From the NCBI RefSeq assembly GCF_013359595.1, contig NZ_JABFMP010000008.1, forward strand, positions 62,001 through 126,000: a stretch of DNA of 64,000 nucleotides. The letters are read 5' to 3'. The DNA is from Pseudomonas sp. C1C7 (GTDB taxonomy: Bacteria; Pseudomonadota; Gammaproteobacteria; Pseudomonadales; Pseudomonadaceae). Below, in pieces: positions 36,901 to 45,091 of this stretch. How positions within the stretch are numbered: the stretch's first letter is position 1; each line of letters begins with the position of its first letter. A model generated the notes under the pieces. That model worked only from the letters and a program-made list of their open reading frames with translations. It was not told the origin of the DNA and did not search any database. A program made the position numbers and the translations under genes.

Positions 36901-39900
36901 CGATCAGCGCTTCGTGGGCACTTTGCGCTTCGCGGAAAAACACCTCGCTGACCGCCAGGCTGCTCTCTTCCACGGCACCGTAGAGGTCGAGCAAGGCTTC
37001 GCACAGTTCATCCACCGGGTGCAGATCGGCCAGGTGCGCGCCTTCGCCCAGGGTGGTCAATTCGTCCAGCAGCGCACTGAGTTCCTGGCGCTCGCCGGGG
37101 TGCTGCTGCCAGCGCTGCAACAGGCTTTCGGCGTCCAGCAGGATGTCCATGCCCTGGGCCAGGAAGTTGTTGATCAACTGCGGATCACGCTTGATCCGCA
37201 GGCTGCTGCTGGGCGCGTCCACCAGGCTTTGCAGCCGTTCGGCGAGCAAAGCCTTGGCGCGCTCGATCAGCTCGTGGGCGTGGGGAATTTCCGCCAGCGG
37301 ATCCTTCTTGAGTTGGCGCAAGCCGAGGAGGAACAAGCCTTCGGCTTCCAGCAGCACTTCGACTTCGTCCAGATCCAGAGCGATCTGGTGCGCCTTGTAC
37401 TCGCGCACCAGTTGATCCAGCGGCACCGCCAGTTCGACGATCGGCAAGACCCCGGCCATCGAGGCGCTGCCCTTGAGGGTATGCAGGGCGCGCAGCAGCG
37501 CATCGCTGGCCGGCAGCGGTACATGCTCGGCGGCCTCGTCGAGGAAGCGATTGAGGCTGCTCAAATGGGTTTCGGCTTCCTTGCGAAAGATCTCCAGCAG
37601 CAGCGGATCGAGGGCCGAGACGTCCTGCGTGTCCTCGTCGGACAGCGGCTCTTCACCCTTGGCCAGGGCATGGGCACGGGCGGCCATCTGATCGACATCG
37701 CTGCGCTGGCGCTGGGCATGGGCGGCGTATTCGGCCACCAGTTCCGGCAGTACACGCAGCACATCGCCGATCAGTTGCTGCACCGTGGCGCCCGGTTCGA
37801 CGCTGCCTTCGAGCACCCGGTTTAACAGGTTTTCCACCGCCCAGGCCAGCTCACCGATCACCAGCGCGCGAACCATCCGGCCACTGCCCTTGAGGGTGTG
37901 GAAGGCGCGGCGCAGTTCGCTCAGGGCCGAGCGGTTGTCGGGATTGATCGACCAGCGCGGCAGGTACTCGCGAAGGATTTCCAGCACCTCGTCGGTCTCT
38001 TCGAGGAACACTTCGCGCAATTCATCGTCCACCGGCTCCTCGCCGGCGGGCGGCGGCAACAGGCTGCCGGGAGTGGTCTGGGCCGGGGGATTGAGGGCCG
38101 ATACGGGGCTGGCCAATACATCGGCCAGGGACCGGGCCACTTCCGAGGCGTCCAGTTCCTGCTGGTGCTGCAGGGTCTGCGCCTCGCTGGGGCTGAGCAC
38201 ATCCTCGAGCACCGGAACCTGTTGCTCGCTGGGCTCTTCATTAGGAAAGAAGCCGAGGGTCGCAAGACTTTGTTCAGCGATGTCGAGCAGCTGTTCCCCA
38301 GGCGCTTGCGGGTCATCGTTGAGGCGCTCGAGGTAGTACTCGAGGCTGGCAATGACGTCCGCCAGGCTGTCCAGTTCCTGCCAGTCCGGCTGGCCCCGTT
38401 CAAGCAACAGATGCTCGCGGATGAAGTGATTGCAGGTTTCCACCAGGCTGGCCGCGCGGCTTAGCGCAATCATCGCCAGCGCGCCACGCACCTGGGTCAG
38501 CAAGGCCGGCAGCGGCTGCAAATGCTGACGGTCCCAGTCAGCGTCGATGTAGTCGACGATCATGTCCTTGGCCTGTTGCAGGCAGATGCGTGCTTCCTTG
38601 ATCACGATCTGATGGATCTGCGTCAGGTCCGTGGTCGGCAGGGCGTCCTCTTCCTGGCTCTCGGGCTCCACGGTGCCGACCATGCCGGCCAGGGTCGCCT
38701 CGACGTAGAGCAAGGCCCCGGCGACGTCCATGAGAGTGGCGTCATCAGGGGCGCGCTGGCCCTGGACCAGGCTCAGCACCACCGCCAGCTGGTCGATGAT
38801 GACCTTGCGCGGCTGGCCGAAACCCAGCACCGCCAGGGTGTCGGCGATCTGCCGCAAGGGCGCGAGCAGGCTGTCGAGGTCCGAGGTGTGCTGGCGGTCG
38901 CTGCGCACGAACAGGTCCAGGCGCTCCTTGACCCGCACCAGTTCCTCGCACAGGGCCGCGAGCACCGAACGCATGGCATCGCGGTCGGGACCGGCCAGGC
39001 GTGCGCGCTCTTCATCGACCATCGCGCTGTCGGGCAGCGCGTCATCCAGTCCATAGCGTTCTTTCATGGTCAGCATCTGCCCGGTGGGGTGTTCGGCCTT
39101 GGCTATGTAGAACAGCAAACTCTTGAGCAGCTCCGGCGGCGCGGGCTGATTGATGGCGGCCATGCCGTGTTCGAGCAGGCGCTTGAGTTCCTTGTCGGCG
39201 TCCTTGAACAGGCTGCGCAGCGCCGGGCTGTTGGCGATCACCCCGTCGCGCATGCCTTCGACCAGCGCCGAGGCGACCTGCCACAGCGGGCCCAGCGGCG
39301 CGTCTCCGCAAAGACTTTCGAGGCGGGAAAAGACTTTGGTCAGATAACCAAGGTTGGTGTCGCCGTCTTCCTCGCGCAACAGACCGGCCAGGGCCATTTG
39401 CAGCATCTGCCGCCACTTGCGCAGCACATTGGACAGATCGGCCGGCTCCAGCAGCGCCAGGGCTTCGTCGTTCAATGGCGGCAAGTCCGGCAGCTGCGGG
39501 CTGAACAGGCTGGTTTCCGACAACAGGGCTTCGCCCCGGGCGCTGCGCAGGTCGTTGATCAGTGGCAGCAACATCAGCGGCAGGTCACGGCGCGCGGCCT
39601 GCACCCGGTCGAGGTAGATCGGCAGTTGGCCAAGGGCTTGCAGCATCAGGTGCAGCGCTTCGTCACGATGGCTGACGCGATCGTTCTGCAGGGCGACGAT
39701 CAGGTGCTCCATTTCTTCGGCGAGCAGGGCCGCGCCGTAGAACTCGACCATCTGCAAACTGCCGTGAACCTGATGGATGCACGCCAGGCAATCGCTCAGG
39801 GCATGCGTCGCCTGCGGGTCATCAAGCAAGGTTTCGATCGCGTGATGAGCCTGCTTCAGCGTTTCGGCAATCTCGCCCTTGACCCATTCGAGGGCCACAT

Positions 39901-39919
39901 AGTCGTGCCGATCACCCAT
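33977..39919 (-). CDS. chpA: Pil-Chp hybrid histidine kinase ChpA, multi-phosphotransfer form
   Basis: A 1980-residue CheA-type kinase that phosphorylates PilG and PilH to control type IV pili. From the N-terminus I see phosphotransfer-like modules at His49 (HQVHGSL), Thr475 (TQVRGAL), His674 and His813 (HTLKGS), Thr955 (TTLGEGAHL), His1117 and His1258 (HTLKGGARM). Then come the dimerisation helices (about 1380-1440), the N box with EHMLRNAVDHGLES (about 1565), the G box GRGVGMDVVHEEV, a CheW-like domain and a C-terminal receiver with phosphoacceptor Asp1909. PAO1 ChpA is about 2470 residues, so this one is shorter. ATG 39919 has GGAG upstream. Confidence 0.95.
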   Translation of the reverse strand: MGDRHDYVALEWVKGEIAETLKQAHHAIETLLDDPQATHALSDCLACIHQVHGSLQMVEFYGAALLAEEMEHLIVALQNDRVSHRDEALHLMLQALGQLPIYLDRVQAARRDLPLMLLPLINDLRSARGEALLSETSLFSPQLPDLPPLNDEALALLEPADLSNVLRKWRQMLQMALAGLLREEDGDTNLGYLTKVFSRLESLCGDAPLGPLWQVASALVEGMRDGVIANSPALRSLFKDADKELKRLLEHGMAAINQPAPPELLKSLLFYIAKAEHPTGQMLTMKERYGLDDALPDSAMVDEERARLAGPDRDAMRSVLAALCEELVRVKERLDLFVRSDRQHTSDLDSLLAPLRQIADTLAVLGFGQPRKVIIDQLAVVLSLVQGQRAPDDATLMDVAGALLYVEATLAGMVGTVEPESQEEDALPTTDLTQIHQIVIKEARICLQQAKDMIVDYIDADWDRQHLQPLPALLTQVRGALAMIALSRAASLVETCNHFIREHLLLERGQPDWQELDSLADVIASLEYYLERLNDDPQAPGEQLLDIAEQSLATLGFFPNEEPSEQQVPVLEDVLSPSEAQTLQHQQELDASEVARSLADVLASPVSALNPPAQTTPGSLLPPPAGEEPVDDELREVFLEETDEVLEILREYLPRWSINPDNRSALSELRRAFHTLKGSGRMVRALVIGELAWAVENLLNRVLEGSVEPGATVQQLIGDVLRVLPELVAEYAAHAQRQRSDVDQMAARAHALAKGEEPLSDEDTQDVSALDPLLLEIFRKEAETHLSSLNRFLDEAAEHVPLPASDALLRALHTLKGSASMAGVLPIVELAVPLDQLVREYKAHQIALDLDEVEVLLEAEGLFLLGLRQLKKDPLAEIPHAHELIERAKALLAERLQSLVDAPSSSLRIKRDPQLINNFLAQGMDILLDAESLLQRWQQHPGERQELSALLDELTTLGEGAHLADLHPVDELCEALLDLYGAVEESSLAVSEVFFREAQSAHEALIDMLDELAAGQEVSPRPDRVRALQGLLNESLDPSAMGLIRSDGSRTLSIRELGDVTADLAQTATDVVLDDEIVSIFLEEAVDILDSASQALQRWLADPQNPAPLSSLQRDLHTLKGGARMAEVEPVGDLAHELEGLYEGLVDRRYSYSEGLALLLQNSHDHLAQQLEQLQSHQSLDDPAELIEAIHAFRQGHGSAVEVIEPEADDSPHHDSDLLEIFLEEGFDIIESSGAALSRWQAEPSNRQEVETLLRDLHTLKGGARMVEITPIGDLAHELEFLYEGLSTGLLKPTGALFELLQRSHDRLAQMLDAARAGEPLPPADRLLDAIRNFSHPSVPELPVPQAAIPETPTPVAQPVAVKAETPLQPADPNADMVKVSAELLDDLVNLAGETSIFRGRIEQQVNDAQVALNEMETTIERMRDQLRRLDIETQGRILSRQQEAERLGYEEFDPLEMDRHSQLQQLSRALFESASDLLDLKETLDRRNQDAENLLQQQGRINTELQEGLMRTRMVPFERMLPRLKRIVRQVAGELGKDVEFIVGNAEGEMDRNVLERMAAPLEHMLRNAVDHGLESAEVRAAAGKPAQGRITLDLLREGGDMIFDIRDDGAGVPMDAVRRKAIKRGLIEEHSEISDRDVLQFIMQPGFSTAEKITQISGRGVGMDVVHEEVRQLGGSMSIDSVPGQGVHFRIRLPFTVSVNRALMVQCGEDQYAIPLNTIDGIVRVLPNELEGHFRLDPPAYEYAGQRYELCYLGDLLKTHPRPKLPAQSLPLPVLLVQCNDRHVAVQVDAMAGTREIVVKSLGPQFAAVQGVSGATILGDGRVVLILDLLAPIRAMQAHVPQRPPVQDSEFEPQKPLLVMVVDDSVTVRKVTSRLLERHGMNVLTAKDGVDAMLLLEEHMPDIMLLDIEMPRMDGFEVATQVRNDERLQHLPIIMITSRTGQKHRDRAMAIGVNDYLGKPYQESVLLESIALWSKTHA

Positions 39920-39968
39920 AACCACTCCACATCCCACTTCATTCAAGGTTCAAGCGCCCATGGGCGGT

Positions 39969-42029
39969 TCAAGCGTTGTCCGCCACCGCTTCCTTGGTGG
40001 CCGGCAAGGTGAAACCGGACACCGAGCGGCGCAGCTGGCTGGCCATTTTCGCCAGGTTGCCGATGCTCTCGGCGGTGGCGGTGGAACCGGACGACGTCTG
40101 CGTGGTGATCTGCTGGATCACGTTCATGGTCAGGGAAATCTGGCCGGCAGACGACGTCTGTTGTTGTGCGGCGTTGGAAATACTCTGGATCAGCGCCGCG
40201 AGGGTTTTGGAAACGCCTTCGATTTCTTCCAGGGCCACACCGGCATCCTGCGCCAGACGCGCGCCGCGCACCACTTCGGTGGTGGTCTGCTCCATGGAAA
40301 TCACCGCCTCGTTGGTGTCGGTCTGGATCGCCCGCACCAGGGTTTCGATCTGCCGGGTCGCCGCCGATGAACGCTCCGCCAGCCGCTGTACTTCGTCGGC
40401 CACCACCGCGAAACCGCGCCCGGCATCGCCGGCCATGGACGCCTGGATCGCCGCGTTGAGGGCCAGGATGTTGGTCTGATCGGCAATGTCATCGATCAGG
40501 CTGACAATGTCGCCGATTTCCTGGGACGACTCGCCCAGGCGCTTGATGCGCTTGGCGGTGTCCTGGATCTGTTCGCGAATGTTGTCCATGCCGTGGATGG
40601 TGTTGTGCACCACCTCGTTGCCCTTGTTGGCGATTTCCACCGAGCGCTCCGCCACCGCCGAGGATTCGGCGGCGTTGGCCGAGACCTGATCGATGGATTC
40701 GGCCATGTCGTTGATCGCGGTGGAGGCTTCGGAAATCTGCTGCGCCTGATGCTCGGAGGCCTGCGCCAAGTGCATGGCGGTGGCCTGGGTTTCCTGCACG
40801 GCGGCGGCGACCTGTCCGGCGGTGAGGTTGATGGTCGCCACCAGATCGCGCAGCTGGTCCACGGAATAGTTGATCGAATCGGCGATGGTTCCGGTGAAGT
40901 CTTCGGTCACCGAAGCGGTCACGGTCAGGTCGCCGTCGGCCAGGTCCTCGATCTCATCGAGCAGACGCATGATCGCGTTCTGGTTGCGCTCGTTCTTCTC
41001 GGCGGTTTCCTGCAACTGGCGATTGGTCTCGCGGACCATGACCATGCCGATCAGGATGATCGACGCCAGTGCCGCCAGGCCCAGCACGTAGCCACCGATG
41101 GTGTCGGTGTCGCGCCCGCCGGCGAGGTTTTCGAAACCGCTGGCCAGGTGCGAGGCTTCGTCGAGCAGGGTTTGCGACAGGCTGAAGATGTTGGTGGCCG
41201 ACTCGCGGACCTTGAACAGTTCGGGGGAGGTTTCGAGGATTTCATCCACGGAGCCGGAGACGAATTCGAACAGCTCGGAAATTTCCATCAGGCGCGCCCG
41301 CGCATCGCGGTCTTCGACCTGGCTGACTCGCAACGCCACATTGCCGTTCAGCATGCCGTTGAGCACCTGGCCGAAACGCGCGGCATCGCGACCGAAGGCA
41401 TCGGCGGCCTGCTGCGAGTTCTCATCGCCGGACAGTACCGTGTTCACGGCGCCAAGGATGCGCTCGGCCAGCAGCGACTGACGCTGGGCCATGGCCACCT
41501 GGGCCGCGGGAGCGCCTCGCTGCAGGAGGATTTCCACGACCTTTTCGTATTCGACCTGCAACTGCGGCACGGTTTCGGCCAGGGTTGCGGCGACCTGATG
41601 CAGCGAGAGCACGGTCTGCTCGCTGGTGAGGATGGCGTCGGTGTTTTTCAGCAGGCGTTCCCAGTCCAGTTGCACCGCGCGCATTTCCGGGCGTACGGCT
41701 GGCGGTGCCGGCGGCAGGCCGGTGGCGGGGTCGCCTTTTTTCAGATAGCTCCAGCGCTGGGCAAAATCATTGCGCGCATCGCTGAGCAACTTGAACGCCG
41801 CGGCCTTGCCGGCGGCGGCTTCGGTGGCGTTCTTGGCAATGCGCTGGGACAGCACGCGCAACTCGCCGGCGTGGCCGATGTACTGCTTGTCGTACGTGGC
41901 CTGGGTGTTGAGGTAGGCGAAGTTGGCGAACAGCAACATGATGAAGATGATCAACGCAATGAACAGCGCGATGATCTGCGAACGACTGCGCGACCCTTCC
42001 ATTGGCTTGCCTGTTTTAGCTTTTATCAT
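39969..42029 (-). CDS. pilJ: Type IV pilus chemoreceptor PilJ
   Basis: A 686-residue methyl-accepting chemotaxis protein. Two membrane helices (about 17-40 and 313-333) bracket a large periplasmic region of about 270 residues containing PilJ-type segments such as [25 protein letters not shown]-like region and a long cytoplasmic coiled coil follow, with the signalling tip [19 protein letters not shown]. The C-terminus ([11 protein letters not shown]) has no CheR-docking pentapeptide. It senses pilus-related signals and controls ChpA through the CheW-like adaptors. It is followed after about 49 bp by chpA; no pilK gene intervenes. Confidence 0.95.
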   Translation of the reverse strand: MIKAKTGKPMEGSRSRSQIIALFIALIIFIMLLFANFAYLNTQATYDKQYIGHAGELRVLSQRIAKNATEAAAGKAAAFKLLSDARNDFAQRWSYLKKGDPATGLPPAPPAVRPEMRAVQLDWERLLKNTDAILTSEQTVLSLHQVAATLAETVPQLQVEYEKVVEILLQRGAPAAQVAMAQRQSLLAERILGAVNTVLSGDENSQQAADAFGRDAARFGQVLNGMLNGNVALRVSQVEDRDARARLMEISELFEFVSGSVDEILETSPELFKVRESATNIFSLSQTLLDEASHLASGFENLAGGRDTDTIGGYVLGLAALASIILIGMVMVRETNRQLQETAEKNERNQNAIMRLLDEIEDLADGDLTVTASVTEDFTGTIADSINYSVDQLRDLVATINLTAGQVAAAVQETQATAMHLAQASEHQAQQISEASTAINDMAESIDQVSANAAESSAVAERSVEIANKGNEVVHNTIHGMDNIREQIQDTAKRIKRLGESSQEIGDIVSLIDDIADQTNILALNAAIQASMAGDAGRGFAVVADEVQRLAERSSAATRQIETLVRAIQTDTNEAVISMEQTTTEVVRGARLAQDAGVALEEIEGVSKTLAALIQSISNAAQQQTSSAGQISLTMNVIQQITTQTSSGSTATAESIGNLAKMASQLRRSVSGFTLPATKEAVADNA

Positions 42030-42090
42030 CGGTCTTCGCCTGACTGCTGATTTTTCTGACGCGATTACTCACCCGAAACGACGAACCCTT

Positions 42091-42223
42091 GTAGCAGCTG
42101 GCGAAGCCTGCGTCCGGCCGCGCAGCGGTCGTAAATCTTGATATCGCGGTACATCTGGAAAACTGCATAGCCTGATTCTGCGAGGGCTTCGCCCTCGGAC
42201 GCAGCCTTCGGCAGCTGCTACAG
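42091..42223. repeat. Family C element, long form, inside the pil-chp operon
   Basis: GTAGCAGCTGGCGAAGCCTG CGTCCGG at the left and CGGACGCAG CCTTCGGCAGCTGCTAC at the right form an inverted pair with about 80 bases between. It fills most of the 211-bp gap between pilJ and pilI. Confidence 0.82.
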
Positions 42224-42240
42224 GAGGCCCTGCATATTCG

Positions 42241-42774
42241 TTATACCGCGATGTTCATGAACCCTTGTGACTGCGCCAGCGCAAAAGGGCTGAACACCTG
42301 CCAGCTCTGCTCGCGCTCGAAACGGCCCTGAATGAACGGCGCCATCGGGCCGTCCAGCGTATCCACCGGCTCCAGGCTGTCCTGGGCAAAATGCTGAAGG
42401 CCGAAGACTTCATCGACCATCAGCCCGGCGAACACTTCCTGATGCTCCACCACCAACACCCGCCGCTGCCGGCGTGCCGTGGACAGCTCATGCCCCAGGA
42501 AACCACCCAGGTCCATGATCGGCAGCAGACGCCCGCGCAGATTGGCCACGCCCTTGACCCAGGACCTGACCCCCGGCACCTGGGTAAAACGCGGTTCGTG
42601 CAGCACTTCGCTGACTTCGCTCATGGGCGCGACGTAGCAGTGATCGCCCAGGCGAAAACCGATGCCGCTCCAGTGTTCCTGACCGGTGGCCTGCGACGGC
42701 AATTCGGCCGCCAGCAGGCGACAGCGCTGGTCGATCTGCAGCAGCAACTCGAAAGCCGTCAGCGACTCGGTCAT
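42241..42774 (-). CDS. pilI: CheW-like adaptor PilI
   Basis: A 177-residue protein with one CheW domain preceded by about 40 residues. IGFRLGDHCYVAPMSEVSEV and VPGVRSWVKGVANLRGRLLP are the classic CheW motifs (the NLRG loop binds the kinase). It couples PilJ to ChpA. Ten bases separate it from pilH upstream, whereas a 211-bp repeat-containing gap separates it from pilJ downstream. Confidence 0.93.
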   Translation of the reverse strand: MTESLTAFELLLQIDQRCRLLAAELPSQATGQEHWSGIGFRLGDHCYVAPMSEVSEVLHEPRFTQVPGVRSWVKGVANLRGRLLPIMDLGGFLGHELSTARRQRRVLVVEHQEVFAGLMVDEVFGLQHFAQDSLEPVDTLDGPMAPFIQGRFEREQSWQVFSPFALAQSQGFMNIAV

Positions 42775-42784
42775 GACCGCGCGA

Positions 42785-43150
42785 TCAACCGTTCAGTACG
42801 TTGTTCAGGGTTTTGAGCAGGGTTTCTTCGTCCACCGGTTTGGTCAGGTAGTCCTTCGCGCCCTGGCGAGTACCCCACACCTTGTCGGTTTCCTGATCCT
42901 TGGTGGTGATGATGATCACCGGGATGTGCCCGGTTTCCGGGTCCTTGGTCAGCTGGCGGGTGGCCTGGAAGCCGTTCAGGCCAGGCATGACGATGTCCAT
43001 CAGCACGGCATCGGGTTTTTCCAGGCGGGCCAGGGCCACGCCGTCCGCGCCGTTTTCGGCTTTCAGGACTTCATGACCGTGCTTTTCCAGCATGCCGGTC
43101 AGTTTGTACATTTCAGTCGGCGAGTCATCGACGATCAGAATACGTGCCAT
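42785..43150 (-). CDS. pilH: Response regulator PilH
   Basis: A 121-residue stand-alone receiver domain. ARILIVDDSPTEMYKL has the acidic pair (Asp8, Asp9), the phosphoacceptor is Asp52 in AVLMDIVMPGLNGF, and KPVDEE carries the conserved lysine. In Pil-Chp signalling PilH acts on retraction and as a phosphate sink. ATG 43150 follows GGGAAG. Confidence 0.94.
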   Translation of the reverse strand: MARILIVDDSPTEMYKLTGMLEKHGHEVLKAENGADGVALARLEKPDAVLMDIVMPGLNGFQATRQLTKDPETGHIPVIIITTKDQETDKVWGTRQGAKDYLTKPVDEETLLKTLNNVLNG

Positions 43151-43207
43151 GGTCTTCCCCATTCTTGTCGACGCAGGGCCCGTTGGCCGAGCGTCACTGT
43201 AGGTGTC

Positions 43208-43612
43208 TTACTGCGGCAAAACGGCGGCGAAGCCCGGAACATGGGCCTGGATCGCGTTGAGCAGTTCTTCCTTGCTGAAAGGCTTGGTCAAAAACTGATC
43301 GGAACCGACGATGCGCCCCTTGGCCTTGTCGAACAGCCCGTCCTTGGACGACAGCATAATCACTGGCGTGGACTTGAAGGCACTGTTGTTCTTGATCAGG
43401 GCGCAGGTCTGATAGCCATCCAGGCGCGGCATCATGATGTCGACGAAGATGATGCCGGGATGGTTATCGGCAATCTTGGCCAGCGCATCGAAACCGTCGA
43501 TGGCCGTGATGACCTCACAACCCACGTTCTTGAGCAGCGTTTCGGCGGTGCGGCGAATCGTCTTCGAATCGTCGATCACCATAACCTTCAAGGCGCTGGG
43601 GTGCCGTTCCAT
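43208..43612 (-). CDS. pilG: Response regulator PilG
   Basis: A 134-residue stand-alone receiver. KVMVIDDSKTIRRTAETLL carries Asp14 and Asp15, and the phosphoacceptor is Asp58 in IIFVDIMMPRLDGY, with the conserved lysine in FLTKPFSKEEL. PilG promotes pilus extension and cAMP production in P. aeruginosa. It is the first gene of the cluster, divergent from gshB; 57 bp separate it from pilH. Confidence 0.95.
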   Translation of the reverse strand: MERHPSALKVMVIDDSKTIRRTAETLLKNVGCEVITAIDGFDALAKIADNHPGIIFVDIMMPRLDGYQTCALIKNNSAFKSTPVIMLSSKDGLFDKAKGRIVGSDQFLTKPFSKEELLNAIQAHVPGFAAVLPQ

Positions 43613-43819
43613 AAATGCTCTGCCGTCGCCTTTGCGAATCTATTTGTCCATTTCCGGTAACCGGAAGGCTCGAAGCCCTTGATACGCAAGGGCCAGTACC
43701 ACGTGGCAGCCTTTTTAGCACAGTCTCCCATGCCAATCTATCGGCCGACCGGTGCGGTGGTTTTTCCTTGACCGGGAACACACTCGGCGCCACTCTGACG
43801 CCAATTTTCACGCCGATCT

Positions 43820-43923
43820 TCTGTAGGAGCGAGCTTGCTCGCGATGGTCGCTAACGATGACGCGGGCAGGCTGTATGAACGCGGCGCCCTGAAGTCCATC
43901 GCGAGCAAGCTCGCTCCTACAGG
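43820..43923. repeat. Family B REPIN in the pilG-gshB divergent gap
   Basis: TGTAGGAGCGAGCTTGCTCG and its exact complement at 43899-43922 flank about 55 bases. The gap of 346 bp holds this element; the rest (43613-43819) presumably holds the pilG promoter but I see no strong box or gene. Confidence 0.9.
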
Positions 43924-43958
43924 TCATCACATGCCCCCCAAATTTTGAGGAAAGACCC

Positions 43959-44930
43959 ATGAGCGTTCGCGTTGGGATTGTCATGGACCCTATCGCCAGC
44001 ATCTCCTATAAAAAGGATAGCTCGCTGGCCATGCTGCTGGCCGCGCAGAAACGCGGCTGGGAACTGTTCTATATGGAACAGCGCGACCTCTACCAGGGCG
44101 AAGGCCAGGCCCGGGCGCGCATGCGTCCTCTGAAGGTGTTCGCCAACCCGGAAAAATGGTTTGAACTGGACGCCGAGCAAGACAAGCTCCTCAGCGACCT
44201 GGACGTGATCCTGATGCGCAAGGATCCGCCGTTCGACATGGAGTTCGTGTACTCCACCTACCTGCTCGAACAGGCCGAAAGCGCCGGCGTGCTGGTGGTC
44301 AACAAGCCGCAGAGCCTGCGCGACTGCAACGAAAAACTGTTCGCCACGCTGTTCCCGCAGTGCACCCCGCCGACCATCGTCAGCCGTCGCCCGGACGTGC
44401 TGCGCGAATTCGCCGATCACCACGGTGACGTGATCCTCAAGCCGCTGGACGGCATGGGCGGTTCTTCGATCTTCCGTCACACCGCCGGCCACCCTAACCT
44501 GTCGGTGATCCTGGAAACCCTGACCCTGCACGGTCAGCAACAGATCATGATCCAGGGTTACCTGCCGGCCATCGTCGATGGCGACAAGCGCATCCTGATG
44601 ATCGACGGCGAGCCTGTGGATTACTGCCTGGCGCGCATCCCGGCCGCAGGCGAAACCCGTGGCAACCTCGCCGCCGGCGGCCGTGGCGAAGCCCGTCCGC
44701 TGACCGACAAGGATCGCTGGATCGCCGCCCAGGTCGGCCCGAGCCTGCGCGAAAAAGGCCTGCTGTTCGTGGGCCTGGACGTGATCGGCGAGCACCTGAC
44801 CGAAATCAACGTCACCAGCCCGACCTGCATCCGCGAAATCGACAACGCCTTCGGCACCGACATCGGCGGCATGTTGATGGAGGTCATTGAGAAGAAGCTG
44901 CAAGCTGCAAGCCGCAAGCCGCAAGCTTGA
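43959..44930 (+). CDS. gshB: Glutathione synthetase
   Basis: A 323-residue ATP-grasp enzyme that joins glycine to gamma-glutamylcysteine. VGIVMDPIASISYKKDSS opens the protein; RKDPPFDMEFVYSTYLLE, LKPLDGMGGSSIFRH (ATP-binding glycine loop) and VTSPTCIREID (metal-binding end) are family motifs. The last residues, from about KKLQAASRKPQA, are encoded by the start of a family D repeat tract, so the natural C-terminus appears extended or replaced by repeat sequence. SD GAGGA lies upstream of the ATG. Confidence 0.97.
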   Translation: MSVRVGIVMDPIASISYKKDSSLAMLLAAQKRGWELFYMEQRDLYQGEGQARARMRPLKVFANPEKWFELDAEQDKLLSDLDVILMRKDPPFDMEFVYSTYLLEQAESAGVLVVNKPQSLRDCNEKLFATLFPQCTPPTIVSRRPDVLREFADHHGDVILKPLDGMGGSSIFRHTAGHPNLSVILETLTLHGQQQIMIQGYLPAIVDGDKRILMIDGEPVDYCLARIPAAGETRGNLAAGGRGEARPLTDKDRWIAAQVGPSLREKGLLFVGLDVIGEHLTEINVTSPTCIREIDNAFGTDIGGMLMEVIEKKLQAASRKPQA

Positions 44931-45034
44931 AGCTCAACGCCTACAGCTTGTCGCTTGAAGCTTGAAGCTTGAAGCTTGTAGCTTGTAGCTCAACGCCTAC
45001 ATCTTGTCGCTTGAAGCTCGTAGCTTGAAGCTAA
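44894..45034. repeat. Family D repeat tract at the 3' end of gshB
   Basis: Many units of AAGCTGC, AAGCCGC, CTTGAAG and CTTGTAGC, with two longer direct copies of AGCTCAACGCCTACA at about 44930 and 44987. The first ~35 bases are within the gshB coding sequence. Confidence 0.78.
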
Positions 45035-45089
45035 AAACCAACATTGCGTTATCATGCCGAGCCTCTAAAAACGCGATGTTGGTTTTTTG
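45033..45089 (+). terminator. Hairpin with T-run directly before the tonB-like start
   Basis: AAAAACCAACAT (about 45033-45044) pairs with ATGTTGGTTTTTT (45076-45088). The T-run ends four bases before ATG 45092. It could terminate gshB transcripts; its position over the ribosome site of the next gene is odd. Confidence 0.6.
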
Positions 45090-45091
45090 CC

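Noticed and set aside
44894..45034. Possible CRISPR array or satellite at the end of gshB
   Set aside because: Unit length and spacing are irregular, units occur in both orientations, there are no unique equal-length spacers and no cas genes.
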